Below, one piece after another: positions 23,071 to 34,503 of a stretch of 64,000 nt of DNA. The translations under genes and the position numbers were made by a program. This DNA comes from Eustoma russellianum (taxonomy: Eukaryota > Streptophyta > Magnoliopsida > Gentianales > Gentianaceae): the NCBI GenBank assembly GCA_036186865.1, contig AP025069.1, positions 12,713,450 through 12,777,449 of the forward strand, in the 5' to 3' direction. The stretch's first letter is position 1. Every line of letters begins with the position of its first letter. Under the pieces are notes generated by a model that did no database searches, was not told the origin of the DNA, and saw nothing but the letters and a program-made list of their open reading frames with translations.

Positions 23071-24446
23071 GAATGTGGAAGATGTTCTCTCATTATAGGG
23101 CCTCTTCTTCTTCCTTTACATGGGCGCTCAAAATTTTTCTTACCACTAAGAAGTCCTTGTAGGAGCCCTCTTCTTCCTTGATCTCTTCTTCACTGACCAC
23201 TTCATCTTCCTCCTCGGACTTAGGTTTTTTCTCCTCACTTTCATCAGTGTAGTACTCTTGCGTATTGCCTAGGTACATGATCTTCTTGGGATTAGGGAAT
23301 TCTCTCGCATAATGGCCCCTACCTTGGCATTTGAAGCACTGAATATCCCGGAATCAGGGGTTGGATTTCCTGCTTTGTTCTCTCCTGCCCGATTCTTTCC
23401 TTTATCACCACCTGCTGGAGAGGGATTTGTCTTGCTTGTAGCTTGATTTGGTCCTCGGGTGGACGTGGTTTGGTTGGCCGGCTGTTTCCCCCACTAGGAT
23501 TCGACCTAGGCTGCATTCTAGTGGAAGAAGACACATTAGTTCTAAAACCGTAACCACTACCTGAAGAACATACCTTTAACTGTCTTTCGATCCGTTGAGC
23601 TTTGAGTACCATAGAGTCCAGATCTACGTAGTTCGTTAGCTCAAGCTGGAAGCCAATCTCCCTATTTAGTCCTCCTAAAAATTGCGCCATAGTTGCCTCC
23701 TCGGGTTCTATTGTGTTAGTTCTTATCATTAAGATTTCAAGTTCTTTAAAATATTCATCAACACTTTTAGACCCCTGTGTGAGTCCCTGCAACCTTTGAT
23801 GTAAAGCACGTTCATATAACTCAGGAATAAATTTTTTTCTCATTTCGTATTTCATTTCATCCCAAGTGGAAATCAGATCTCTCGTGGTTCTTCTTCTTAT
23901 ATTTTGAATTTGATCCCATCAAATTAATGCATATTTCATGAATTCCATGCTAGCATAATGTACCTTTTGCCATTCGGAGTAGTTTGTGCATGAATAAATA
24001 AGATCGACTTTCTTCTCCCACTCAAGGTATGCTTCAGGATCACTCTTATCGTAAAAGGAAGGAATGTTCATCTTGGTTTTGAGAAAATCATCCTCTTGCG
24101 GTGGCGCTCTCCTTGCTTGCACTCGGCATTGGGGCCAAGCTTGCGCCTCATCTATCTCTTCCTCCTAAAAATCTTGTGGTGGATGTTCTTCTCTCGGTTC
24201 ACGATGTCTCATAGGCGCTTTCCCTCGACCTGACTGTCCTCGACTTCCCATGGCAATGGATCCTCTAGCCTCTCCTCCATGCGAGGTTTGTCTGTGGCTG
24301 TGTAAATGCGCGTGTGCCGAGTTTTGGCTGGAAGTCCTTCGGTCCAACTCCTCAACCTTGCTAGAGATTTCTTGTAGCTTCTCCAGTACCTTTTCAAGAG
24401 ACACTTCAACCCTCGTCTCCTCTGCCACGGCATTGGTTGACGACAT
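23071..24446 (-). pseudogene. gag: gag of element D (broken)
   Basis: The ATG at 24446 opens MSSTNAVAEETRVEVSLEKV, a helical N-terminus different in sequence from A's. The central domain holds YLEWEKKVDLIYSCTNYSEW and LTQGSKSVDEYFKELEIL. The zinc knuckle reads CFKCQGRGHYAREF (about 23290-23335), with the last Cys replaced by Phe. An acidic linker (TDESEEKKPKSEEEDE) precedes protease. There is an in-frame TAG near 24167, and frames change near 23918 and 23318. It would be translated as a Gag-Pol fusion. Confidence 0.88.
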
Positions 24447-25853
24447 ATTTTCTCCTGAACTGAAATAAAGAAAACAAGGAAAGGAAAACTAACACAGACA
24501 AAAGAGATTTTGTTGCGTTAGTGAAAATCAAAATCAAAGTGTATGTTCCTCTCTCGCTCTTGTATAGTCACTCAAGTTTGTGCTTTCCTCGGCTAATCTT
24601 CGGCTAGATACAACCAAAGCAAGCTTCTCAAGTGGCTAACACAATCCGATGATCAATTGCACCTTTTTCTCCAATGTATAACCCAAATTTCAGCAACTAA
24701 TAAGCAAAGGTATGAAGCCAAGAACAAGACAATTTAACACACTTAACCTTCTAAGAATCAAGGAAAAATGAGGCCAAAAATTATGTCAAAGGCTGAGCCA
24801 AAGAAAACTAAGGGTTGCCCTGGGCAATCTTTAGTTAACCTTAGCCTTATGAAAGTCGATTACAAAGTTGTTGATCAATTGCAATATACAAGTATCCAAA
24901 CTCCAAGACAATGAATAAGGCGTATTTTGAGTACTTAGCTCTAAGCGATCCTTGGAACTCTTGATAGTCATGCAAATTGATAAACAACTAAGTTTCTCCT
25001 CCCAACGTCTTAAGCCTCAGATCCTTGAAAGATTTATTTTTGCTTTTGAATATTTTTTTTAAATCTTGGCTCTCTTTTTTTGTATTCTGCCGAATGTCTC
25101 TTTTTTTTATATAACCGAATAACCTATGTCAAGAAAATGCTTTTCATAAAACACCCATAGACGCTTAGGATGCTTTGTTGTTGAATCCTTGCTGTTGATA
25201 AAATAGTTTTGATGTATGCCGAATAGCTGTAAGGGCACCAAAGTCTTGGATACAAGAAAATTGCAACACAACCAAGCAACAATGCAATCAAGTCACACAA
25301 GTCTAAAATCAACTAAAAGCTTCGTTAGCAACAAAATTTAGGAGTGACACTAGGTAGCACTTTTAAGCAATGGACTAGATTTATATGTTATGGCTGAATT
25401 TAAATCTTAACACAATGACCCTATTTAAAGTGTGTGTAAAGATTCAATCTTGAAGGGTTAATATTAAAAATATCTGCAAAGTTCAAACTTTTCTTTTGGT
25501 GTATGACTTTTTTTTGGCAAGAATATCGTGTTAAGGTCAAGTAAGGCTAAAGAAAAGAATCTAAGCAAGTTGATGGAAATTATGCAGGCCTGGAGTGGAG
25601 GAAACCAACGTGATCTGAAGCAACAAAAAAAAGGTACGAACTTTCGTCTTCTTTTTCTGTGTATTTTTGTATGTGTGGCAAAGAATGAAGAACACATCTT
25701 TTTTTCTTTTTCTTTTGTTGAACAAGATGACAAGAAAGATTGAGAAAAAAAAGAATAGAGAACAGGGATGAGTGATGGGCGTTTGAAGATGATGAAGAAA
25801 ACAGTAAGAAAATAAGAGAATAAAAGATATGCGAGTTGTAAAGAAGAAACCTT
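24447..25853 (-). other. Untranslated 5' leader of element D
   Basis: On the element strand it runs from primer site to gag ATG and contains the stem-loop, CACTAAC about 60-70 bases before a pyrimidine tract, and TTTCTTTATTTCAG ending 14 bases upstream of the ATG. The frames at 25464-25980 are T-rich leader and not conserved in other copies. Confidence 0.82.
24807..24835 (-). promoter_or_regulatory. Conserved leader stem-loop (copy D)
   Basis: Plus strand ACTAAGGGTTGCC...GGCAATCTTTAGT. It is the same arms as B, although D's LTR and gag start are from a distinct subfamily. Confidence 0.7.
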
Positions 25854-25866
25854 CGCTCTGATACCA
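25854..25866 (-). other. Primer binding site of element D
   Basis: CGCTCTGATACCA on plus equals TGGTATCAGAGCG on the element strand, three bases from the LTR end. Confidence 0.9.
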
Positions 25867-25869
25867 CTT

Positions 25870-27164
25870 TGATACGATCTTGGATCGTATGGAAATGACG
25901 ATCGATTCTTTCAACTCCAAAAGACACCTTTGATCAACCCTTGCATGGGACAATGGCGCAAACACCACCTTCTTGGACAAGAGAAGTCAACAACGCCTAC
26001 GTCGAGCAATTCAAATCTCCCAATCCAACACGTCGTTCCGTATCTTTGGATTTTGATTCACCAACTAGGTCTGCTCAAACCTTGATTGGATCTAGCCTAG
26101 ATTTTTAATTTGTGAAAAACCAAAGGAAAAACACACAAAGGGGTGGCAACACACGGTTGCAACAAAAACTGAATTTTAATTCTCCAAAAAGACTGTTTTT
26201 TCATGGCTGCCGATTTCTACATTTATAATGCCATATTTTTCTACTCCTACCAATTAACTAATCAATCAAAGTCCTCAAATCACTACCTATCAATCTAGAT
26301 CAAATTTACTCAAAGGATAAGTCAAAGCTATTCAAGGAAGATTACATAATTAAAATCCCTAAAATCTCGCTCTGGAATTATACCCTTTCGGTTACTGGCT
26401 TATAGCCGCTTCTAGATGCCGAATTAGAGTTTGTACTCTTCAGCGAAGTTGTACATCACAAAATTTCCTTGAATCTAGGCGTTTGAATGACCTCATTTGG
26501 ACTCTTATTGAAAGAGATACGGGCTTCCAAAGACTAGGTATCTATCCAGTGAGCTTCAGTACTTTCTATTCTAGACTCCCAACTTCCACCTGATTTCGGT
26601 CCATCTTGTAGCCCGAATTAGAAAAAGTGTAAAACATGAAAATTGTCCGAAATTGAGCTTGCTAACGCCTCCAAGTGGTTTGAACTCATTTGAACATGTT
26701 CTCCGACCTGTGCATCAAAAATACCAAACTGTGTCCCTCTGCCTTCCTGAAAAATAGAGACTCTTCAAGCCACTTTCCTTATTTAGCCTTGCCTCCTTAC
26801 AAAACACTCAAACACAGCCGTTAGCACTAGAAACACATATTAAAAAGACGCTATAAAATATACTAGACCCAAAACAAAGACAACTCAAACAACTAGACTC
26901 GATATTACGACGACAAAGCATGAAATGACCATCCTGCCCTCCCAACCCTTACATCAATAGACTCAACGATAATCAAGTCACGGCCTCAATGATGAGCACC
27001 CAATGCTGCCCACCATATGTTGGCATCTCTTGCTCATGCCTTGTCAAGAAAGCCCAGTGTCAAAACCTAGTCGTCTCGCTTGGCTTCTTGTAAAGGGGCT
27101 CCTATGTGTCTCGTTGGAGGGTCCTTGTGCAAGATTATCATGAGGAGGCTCTTGAGCCTCATCA
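25870..27164 (-). repeat. 5' LTR of element D (1295 bp)
   Basis: Starts TGATACGATCTTGG and ends GAGCCTCATCA on the plus strand; it agrees with 18482-19777 in order and length within one base, with scattered substitutions. It is followed by GAAAAGAAAACAAAATACGG, the continuation of N1's leader, which proves the nesting. Confidence 0.94.
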
Positions 27165-27200
27165 GAAAAGAAAACAAAATACGGGCACTCCTCTTTCTTG
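27165..27200 (-). other. N1 leader remnant joined to an LTR
   Basis: After about 36 bases of N1 leader the sequence passes straight into LTR at ACGTGTGGATCAAATGAG. The remaining ~1.2 kb of leader, the primer site and the first ~105 plus-strand bases of the LTR are missing, an internal deletion. Confidence 0.8.
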
Positions 27201-28596
27201 ACGTGTGGATCAAATGAGTAAGACCAACACTTCAAGATGGTCGGTGATCAGGCAAAGCAATACGGCCCTCCTGGACGACACCTTTTAGCAATGGCAACAC
27301 CTTCAAAAATCTCAACTTTGAAGGATCTTAACTTAGGTTTTTAATGCAAAACCAAGAAAACAAAGTCTCACACAAAGTGAAGAAAATATCAAGAATTGTT
27401 ATTCATCAAAAGTTGTTCTTTCCTTGCGCCAAAAGGCTCTATTTATAGGCTGAAAATGTCACCCCTATCAGCCTTGAAATGAGTAGAAATTAGTTCAAAT
27501 AAGCTAGCTAACAAGTGGTTGAAAATTGAAAATTGTTTGAATTCAAAATTAAAACAAATTCTAGCAAAAATTTGAAATGCTTGTAGGCTGTTCACTTCTC
27601 CACATCTAGCCGTGTTCCTTGAGTCAATAAGGGTGTTGGAGACATGATTTGAAGTTGAGGAAGCGATTAGAATTTGAATTCAAAAGTTGGCTGAAGTTTG
27701 AATCCAATTTGAGTTTGAAATTGAATTCAAATCTGAGTTGGTTGTTGATTTTCTTCTCCCATCTCTTCTAGGCGTGTTTGATGACTCATGAGGGTGTTGA
27801 AATCTGATTTGGTGATGAGAAGGTGATTGGGATTGAATTCAAAAGATGGTTGAAGTTAGAATTCAAATTGAATTTGAAATTGAATTCAAATTTGAGTTGG
27901 TTGTTGATTGTCTTCTCCCATCACTTCTAGGCGTGTTTGATGACTAATGAGGGTGTTGAAATCTGATTTGGTGATGAGAAGGTGATTGTGATTGAATTCA
28001 AAAGATGGTTAAAGTTTGAATTCAAATTGAGTTTGAAATTGAATTCAAACTTGGATTCAATTTTGACTTGTGATCTTATCTCCTTCTTTCTCTTCAAAAA
28101 ATGGCGTGTGGAGGGCTTTAGTTGGTGGCTGAAACTTCTTCAAATTTAAGTCTCGAATTGGTTGAGACTTGAAATTCAAATCATGGTTGGATTTGAATTC
28201 AAGTTTGACTTCAAATTGATTTTTCATTTTGTATACTTTGTGGCCGCCCTTATCCTTGTTAATTGAAGATAATTTTGAGCTGCTTTGAACTTGAAAAACG
28301 CCATGTTAGAGTTGTCTTTGGTGAGACAAACATTCTTCTCAAGACAACATTCCTTTTGTCTCCCTTTGTGAGGCACACACGCCTACATTCCATTTTGGAC
28401 CTCTCTTTGGCTTGGAACTTCCATGTACCTAATTTCCTACAAAGCAAACACAAGGAAGCAAGGATCCCAAGAAAACAAGACACACATTTGTTTATTTTAT
28501 TGAAAGACGCCTATATGCATGAAAAGTGATGCATGGAATGCAACCTATGACTAAGACAAACTTTGTCTTGTATTTTGCACACCTTGGACCGCATCA
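27201..28596 (-). repeat. LTR shared by N1 and N2 (truncated, 1396 bp)
   Basis: It matches the N1 and N2 LTRs except for the missing ~105 bases at its U5 end. It ends TTGGACCGCATCA followed by N2's polypurine tract complement. It therefore serves as N1's 5' LTR remnant and N2's 3' LTR at once. Confidence 0.88.
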
Positions 28597-28801
28597 TTCC
28601 CTCCTTCCTAGAAAAGATTCGTCCCGAATCTTAGCATGTTTGTCATGCGGGAGAAAGATCCTCAATAATGCAACAAAGATACAAGACACACACGTATGCT
28701 GCACACTTTCATCCTAAGATGTTTAGGGTGATTGAGTATGCAATGACAAAACATGTTCTTAGCAACTCATAAAAGCTGATTCGGTCATGCATCGACAATA
28801 A
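28597..28801 (-). other. Region between N2 ORF stop and 3' LTR, with polypurine tract
   Basis: TTCCCTCCTTCCTAG (28597-28611) is AGGAAGGAGGGAA-type on the element strand. The remainder is the decayed C-terminal codons of the orphan ORF, which is still open here in N1 and N3. Confidence 0.8.
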
Positions 28802-29833
28802 TTAAGTCCTCTTCCTCACATGTTTTGGAGGCATTAGGATCTGATTTTCAAATTTTAGTTGATAATACGCATTATCAAATCCTATAGGAGGTGCATGACA
28901 AGAGGTGTTCAACAGAGGTTTCTTTGTAGTGTTTTTAGAATGTATAACCAATAAAAGCTCATAGTTATAGTGCATTTGATCCTCACACAAGGTCAGCACA
29001 TGAATGTCAGATGATGTATCATGATGTGGTGACAAAAATAGCATGTTTGGAGTTGTGATATTCATGTCGCCATTATTGTCATTCCTTAAAACTTCCAAAT
29101 CTGGTGAATTTAAACTATCATGCTCATCAAAGCACAAATCAGTACTAACTTCCAGATTATTATCCTCAAAATCAGTCTGCAACGTAACGTCAAGCTGAAT
29201 TCCATATTCATACTCATATAAATTGGAATTTTCATGGGATGGAATGTCACTATCAAAACACTCAAACAAAGGATTATTATAGACAACCCATTCATGCTTC
29301 TCAACATTATCATGTTTGTCACCTAAGACATCATTATTCTCACTTAAAATGTCACTCCAATCATCTTGTAAATCAGCATATAAATCAAGCAAATCATGTG
29401 AATCATGCGAAGCACAAAGAACTTTAGATTCATGCTCATCACTTTCAGTACGCAAGTCAGTCTCATGCATATGAACACTATGAACATCGACAAGTCTTCT
29501 AAGACCTTGCAATTTCTTAAGGAGGTCTAATCTGTGCACCTTTTGTTCTTCTACTTCTAAAAGGATTTCAGAGTTGCGTTCTTTTTGTGCTAGAAATTTC
29601 TTATGAATGTCAGCATTACGTTCTAAGAACTTTACACAGTCATGTTCATTCAGCACATCAACTTTAGCATCATGAACGACATGTTGATCGATCGAAATTT
29701 CAGCATCATCATCATAAGAATCATGCTCAATACCAACACTAAAATCAAGCGAATCAATTTCGTAATAAGCTTGATTGAAGCCTTTTACCATTACGTGATA
29801 GAGGTCTCTAATGTCATATTCCATGGAATCCAT
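28802..29833 (-). CDS. Orphan acidic protein of non-autonomous element N2 (343 residues, best copy)
   Basis: I do not recognise this protein. It starts MDSMEYDIRDLYHVMVKGFN, ATG eight bases after a splice-acceptor-like CAG. By eye it is very rich in Asp, Glu, His and Ser. Residues ~66-115 (CVKFLERNADIHKKFL, ILLEVEEQKVHRLDLLKKL) could form a coiled coil. Later parts alternate acidic runs with PSHENSNLYEYEYG. There is no zinc knuckle, no DSG, no YxDD and no DDE. Its stop (TAA at 28802-28804) replaces the Tyr codon of the N1 and N3 copies, so about 45 C-terminal residues are lost. It sits where gag-pol sits in A and D, between leader and polypurine tract. A structural or RNA-binding role in cis is possible, but only inference. 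Confidence 0.7.
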   Translation of the reverse strand: MDSMEYDIRDLYHVMVKGFNQAYYEIDSLDFSVGIEHDSYDDDAEISIDQHVVHDAKVDVLNEHDCVKFLERNADIHKKFLAQKERNSEILLEVEEQKVHRLDLLKKLQGLRRLVDVHSVHMHETDLRTESDEHESKVLCASHDSHDLLDLYADLQDDWSDILSENNDVLGDKHDNVEKHEWVVYNNPLFECFDSDIPSHENSNLYEYEYGIQLDVTLQTDFEDNNLEVSTDLCFDEHDSLNSPDLEVLRNDNNGDMNITTPNMLFLSPHHDTSSDIHVLTLCEDQMHYNYELLLVIHSKNTTKKPLLNTSCHAPPIGFDNAYYQLKFENQILMPPKHVRKRT

Positions 29834-31133
29834 GAGTAACCTGAAATTAATCGAGCAACAAAGAAAGGAAAAACTAACACAAAGACGAAAGAGATTTCGT
29901 TACGTTAGTGGGAAAAGAAAACAAAATACGGGCACTCGTCTTTCTTTAATCTCCACTCTCTTACCACTTTGCCTCTTGGACAACCTGAGGTTAATAAGAT
30001 TCAAAGTCATCAATTAAGAACGTGTTTTGCCAATGCTTCTAATAACCATAACGATCTCCACTTGTTTCTTCCGTTTGCTTTCAAGTTGCACCAAATAGTA
30101 TCAAAAACAGAATCAAGTGAAATGGAAACAAACTTGAACTTTTCTACTAGGATTCAAAGAAAGTAAGCAACTAAAATTGTTGTATAAGGCTGAACCAAAA
30201 ATGAACTAAGGGTTGCCGTAGGCAATCTTTAATTAATTTTGATTCTATGCACTTATTATCCACAAAATGATTCAAGTCATGCAATAATCAAGTATCCAAG
30301 TGTGTGATTAGTTCAAGATGTTCAGGATATGAATAATAGGTATGGCGTGGTTATGTATGAAAGATGACGCCATGTTTGTCCTCCTTTCTATTCACTTTTT
30401 TCTTTTGTTTTCCTTTACCTTCTTGCTGTTTTGACGTCAGCAAGTTTAGATTCTTCTCTCTTTTTTTTTGTTCAAGGCAAGAAAACGTAACTTCTCTTTT
30501 TTTGTGTAAACGTTGTTTTTTTTGACAAAACTTGGCAAGGAGCTTTCAATTTCAGCCAAGGTAATCTCAAATATGCAATATTATGCAAGGTGAATATGAA
30601 TGGGGATGAATCTCGGTTAGGGTTTAGTGGGTATACCGAGATTAGGGTTTTGAAGAATTAGGATTTTGAGTGGCGGGTTTTCAGCTTCTGTGTCTGTTGT
30701 GGAATTGGTTTTCACACGTATGATCAGCAAGATTGAAGCATGAAATCAACCACAATATGAATCACAAGATGCATACAATCATCATCAACTAAAAGCTTTG
30801 GTAGCAACAAGATGATTTGAAACCGAGGTAGCTTCATAGGCTGATGGTTATAACGTTTAAAAGAAAGCTGAATGGGGCCTAAATGCAACAAACCCTAACT
30901 TGTTCAAGTTTGAACGACTCAAATCAGATGTGACGCCACAAAATAAAAGAATTGACACTTGAATGATGAAAAGCAAGATGCAGCAAAATGCAAAGACTCA
31001 AAGCAATTGTTGGACTTTTTTTGTGATAGACAAATGACGTGTAGAATGAGGGGTAGAAGAAGGATACAATTGAACTTGAAATGACTAGACTCAAACCAAA
31101 TGGAAATGATAGATGGTGGAATAGAGTAACCTG
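29834..31133 (-). other. Untranslated 5' leader of element N2
   Basis: On the element strand it carries the stem-loop and CACTAACGTAACG, then a pyrimidine tract with TTAATTTCAG just before the ATG. Around the loop it resembles A's leader (GTAAGAGAGTGG, TTTGGTGCAACTTG), so the N family shares leader sequence with autonomous elements while the ORF is unrelated. Confidence 0.83.
30205..30233 (-). promoter_or_regulatory. Conserved leader stem-loop (copy N2)
   Basis: ACTAAGGGTTGCC...GGCAATCTTTAAT on plus; one base of the terminal AGT has changed to AAT, weakening one pair. Confidence 0.68.
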
Positions 31134-31145
31134 TCTCTGATACCA
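31134..31145 (-). other. Primer binding site of element N2
   Basis: TCTCTGATACCA on plus equals TGGTATCAGAGA, one mismatch from the initiator tRNA-Met complement, next to the LTR. Confidence 0.82.
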
Positions 31146-31148
31146 ATT

Positions 31149-32646
31149 TGATACGTGCAAGACGTGGGCTCCAACAATTCCACCTTCCAAACGTCCTTCA
31201 CAAAGAGTTAGGCACAAGGAAGACGACTTCCCCTTGCTCCCTTAGTGATAAAAACGTGTGGATCAAATGAGCAAGACCAACACTTCAAGATGGTCGGTGA
31301 TCAGGCAAACCAATACGGCCCTCCTGGACGGCACCTTTTAGCAATGCCAAACACCTTCAAAATGCTCAACTTTGAAGGATCTTAACTTAGGTTTTTAATG
31401 CAAAACCAAGAAAACAAAGTCTCACACAAAGTGAAGAAAATATCAAGAATTGTTATTCATCAAAAGTTGTTCTTTCCTTGCGCCAAAAGGCTCTATTTAT
31501 AGGCTGAAAATGTCACCCTTATCAGCCTTGAAATGAGTAGAAATTAGTTCAAATAAGCTAGCTAACAAGTGGTTGAAAATTGAAAATTATTTGAATTCAA
31601 AACTAAAACAAATTCTAGCAAAATTTGAAATGCTTCTAGGCTGTTCACTTCTCCACATCCAGCCTTGTTCCTTGAGGCAATGAGGGTGTTGGAGACTTGA
31701 CTTGAAGTTGAGGAAGTGATTGGAATTTTGAATTCAAAAGTTGGCTGAAGTTTGAATCCAAATTGAGTTTGAAATTGAATTCAAATTTGAGTTGGTTGTT
31801 GATTGTCCTATCCCATCTCTTCTAGGCATGTTTGATGACTCATGAGGGTGTTGAAATCTGATTTGGTGATGAGAAGGTGATTGGGATTGAATTCAAAAGA
31901 TGGTTGAAGTTTGAATTCAAATTGAATTTGAAATTGAATTCAAATTTGAGTTGGTTGTTGATTGTCTTCTCCCATCTCTTCTAGGCGTTTTTGATGACTC
32001 ATGAGGGTGTTGAAATCTGATTTGGTGATGAGAAGGTGATTGGGATTGAATTCAAAGATGGTTGAAGTTTGAATTCAAATTGAGTTTGAAATTGAATTCA
32101 AACTTGGATTCAATTTTGACTTGTGATCTATCTCCTTCTTTCTCTTCAAAAGATGGCGTGTGGAGGGCTTTAGTTGGTGGCTAAAACTTCTTAAAATTTA
32201 AATATTCAATTGGTTGAGACTTGAAATTCAAATCATGGTTGGATTTGAATTCAAGTTTGACTTCAAATTGATTTTCATTTTGTCTACTTTGTGGCTGCCC
32301 TTATCCTTGTTAATTGAAGATAATTTTGAGCTACTTTGAACTTGAAAAAACGTCATGTTAGAGTTGTCTTTGGTGAGACAAACATTCTTCTCAAAACAAC
32401 ATTCCTTTTGTCTCCCTTTGTGAGACACACACGCCTACATTCCATTTTGGACCTCTCTTTGGCTTGGAACTTCCATGTACCTAATTTCCTACAAAGCAAA
32501 CACAAGGAAGCAAGTATCCCAAGAAAACAAGAATACATTTGTTTATTTTATTGAAGACGCCTATATGCATGAAAAGTGATGCATGGAATGCAACCTATGA
32601 CTAAGACAAACTTTGTCCTGTATTTTGCACACCTTGAACCGCATCA
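31149..32646 (-). repeat. 5' LTR of element N2 (1498 bp)
   Basis: Plus strand TGATACGTGCAAGAC to TTGAACCGCATCA. It has the same U3 tandem array and TATA (31494-31501) as the N1 LTR. The next five bases are TTGTT, which do not match GTTGC left of N1, as expected if the N1-N2 array arose by recombination. Confidence 0.92.
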
Positions 32647-33184
32647 TTGTTTGAAATTGAATTCAAACTTGGATTCAATTTTGACTTGTGATCTTATCTC
32701 CTTCTTTCTCTTCAAAAAATGGCACTGTGGAGGGCTTTAGTTGGTGGCTGAAACTTCTTCAAATTTAAATCTCCAATTGGTTGAGAATTGAAATTCAAAT
32801 CATGGTTGGATTTGAATTCAAGTTTGACTTCAAATTGATCTTTCATTTTGTCTACTTTGTGGCCGCCCTTATCCTTGTTAATTGAAGATAATTTTGAGCT
32901 ACTTTGAACTTGAAAAACGCCATGTTAGAGTGTCTTTGGTGAGACAAACATTCTTCTCAAGACAACATTCCTTTTGTCTCCCTTTGTGAGACACACACGC
33001 CTCACATTCCATTTGGACCTCTCTTCGGCTTGGAACTTCCATGTACCTAATTTCCTACAAAGAAAACACAAGGAAGCAAGGATCCCAAGAAAAACAAGAC
33101 ATACATTGTTTATTTTTATTGAAAGACGCCTATATGCATGAAAAGTGATGCATGGAATGCAACCTATGACTAAGACAAACTTTT
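32647..33184 (-). repeat. Fragment of a further N-type LTR
   Basis: It repeats the part from TTTGAAATTGAATTCAAAC to CTAAGACAAACTTT found at about 32080-32620. Neither LTR end is present; it is cut at the right by E's LTR. No ORF. Confidence 0.88.
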
Positions 33185-34418
33185 TCTAACTTTGATCTTG
33201 AAAGAAACAAAGAAAACATTCAACTTGTTCTTAAGAAAAATCAAAGCAAAACTCACAAGTGTTTGTGAAGAGAAAGTAGGTTGATCTTGCCTAAGAATTC
33301 CTATGAACAATTCTCGAACTTTTCCTGTATGCTAAGGCCGGCCATGACCCCTTTAAATAGGGCCAAGGAGACTAAAAAAGTCTAGTCTACAATGCTAAAG
33401 AAAAGGCTACTCAAAAAGCTAGTCAAAAGGCTACAAAAAAGAAAAATGTTGCAATCTGTTGGTAAACAATTTGGCCCCTTCTAGAAGCAGATTTTGAACT
33501 TTCTCGCTCCTGAAATTGTTAGATCATGATCTGAAATTCACTATGGGCTTTTGGATCACCTCATTTGGACGTGGAATGAGTTAGATATGGCCCTCTGAAG
33601 TTTGGTGTCCTAAATTTTTCGATATGGGCTCCTGAAAAATTGTCTGAATTGTGGCCGATTTTGGATCACTTGCAGCTCGAATTAGGCCTTGACTCCTCTT
33701 AGCAAATTGTATCTCATTGAGTGTAGAAAAATAAACATATGCAGTTCTCTGAATTTTGCCCACCCATTTAAGAGATATGTCCATATTACTAAAAGTGTGT
33801 CACAGAATTTGGCAGAAACATACTTGAACTTCAATGCTATTTTGACCATCACGAAGAGAGATCTTGGAAATGTGCAAAACATGAATGTGTTAGATATTTG
33901 TTTCTTTCCAACAAAACTTGAATCACTTGATTTTCCTTTGTGGTGGAAGAGATACGTTGTTTTACAAAAACTGATCCTGTCAGAAAATTGCATTCTGAAA
34001 TGGGCTTACTTCTCTTCACTTCTTTGGTATTCAAACGTCTCCAACAACCTTACAAGTCCTTAAAAAATTCTAATAAACATAAAAACATAATAACAACTCT
34101 AAAGGCCTAACAAGCTAAAAGACTCAAGCTTTGGTCATGCAAGACCTAAACAATAACCTTTACAAACAAGAAACATTAAACAAATGACTCAATGAATGAA
34201 AGAATAATACAAATGACTCATATATATTACAACACGTAAAAACTCAAAGATTGGGATCAAGTAGGTGAACTCAACGACCCTCTTTGTTCATGGGCTCGTC
34301 TCGCATATGTCTAAACAAGAATGCATCAAACTTCTGGCTCAAACTCATTGTCATACTTCTTGTCACTTGACCTCGACTTGCCTCGCCTTTGTTGCCGCTT
34401 GGCACCTGTACCTCATCA
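33185..34418 (-). repeat. 3' LTR of element E, truncated at its U5 end
   Basis: It ends ACCTCATCA at the boundary with CCCCGCTCCTC (polypurine complement). Parts resemble D's LTR (TTTTGGATCACCTCATTTGG). On the minus strand the first ~150 bases stay open and read the integrase tail (SRGQVTRSMTMSLSQKF, FRHMRDEP). The plus-strand frames at 33689-34063 are shadows. Confidence 0.83.
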
Positions 34419-34503
34419 TTCCCCGCTCCTCAAAAGGAGTCGACCTCAAATCTAAGCATCATTAAAAGGAGATAGATTAGAAACATTAAAAGTATTTTTA
34501 GGC

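Noticed and set aside
25464..25980. Overlapping frames up to 139 residues in D's leader
   Set aside because: Phe/Ser/Lys-rich, T-run driven, overlap the primer site and LTR, not conserved in other leaders.
28802..29833. Orphan ORF as an envelope-like gene
   Set aside because: No signal peptide and no clear membrane anchor in the 343-residue copy; it replaces gag-pol instead of following it. Only a short hydrophobic stretch near the ancestral C-terminus.
31134..31145. tRNA gene at GCTCTGATACCA sites
   Set aside because: Only 12-13 bases complementary to a tRNA end next to an LTR; no cloverleaf. These are primer sites.
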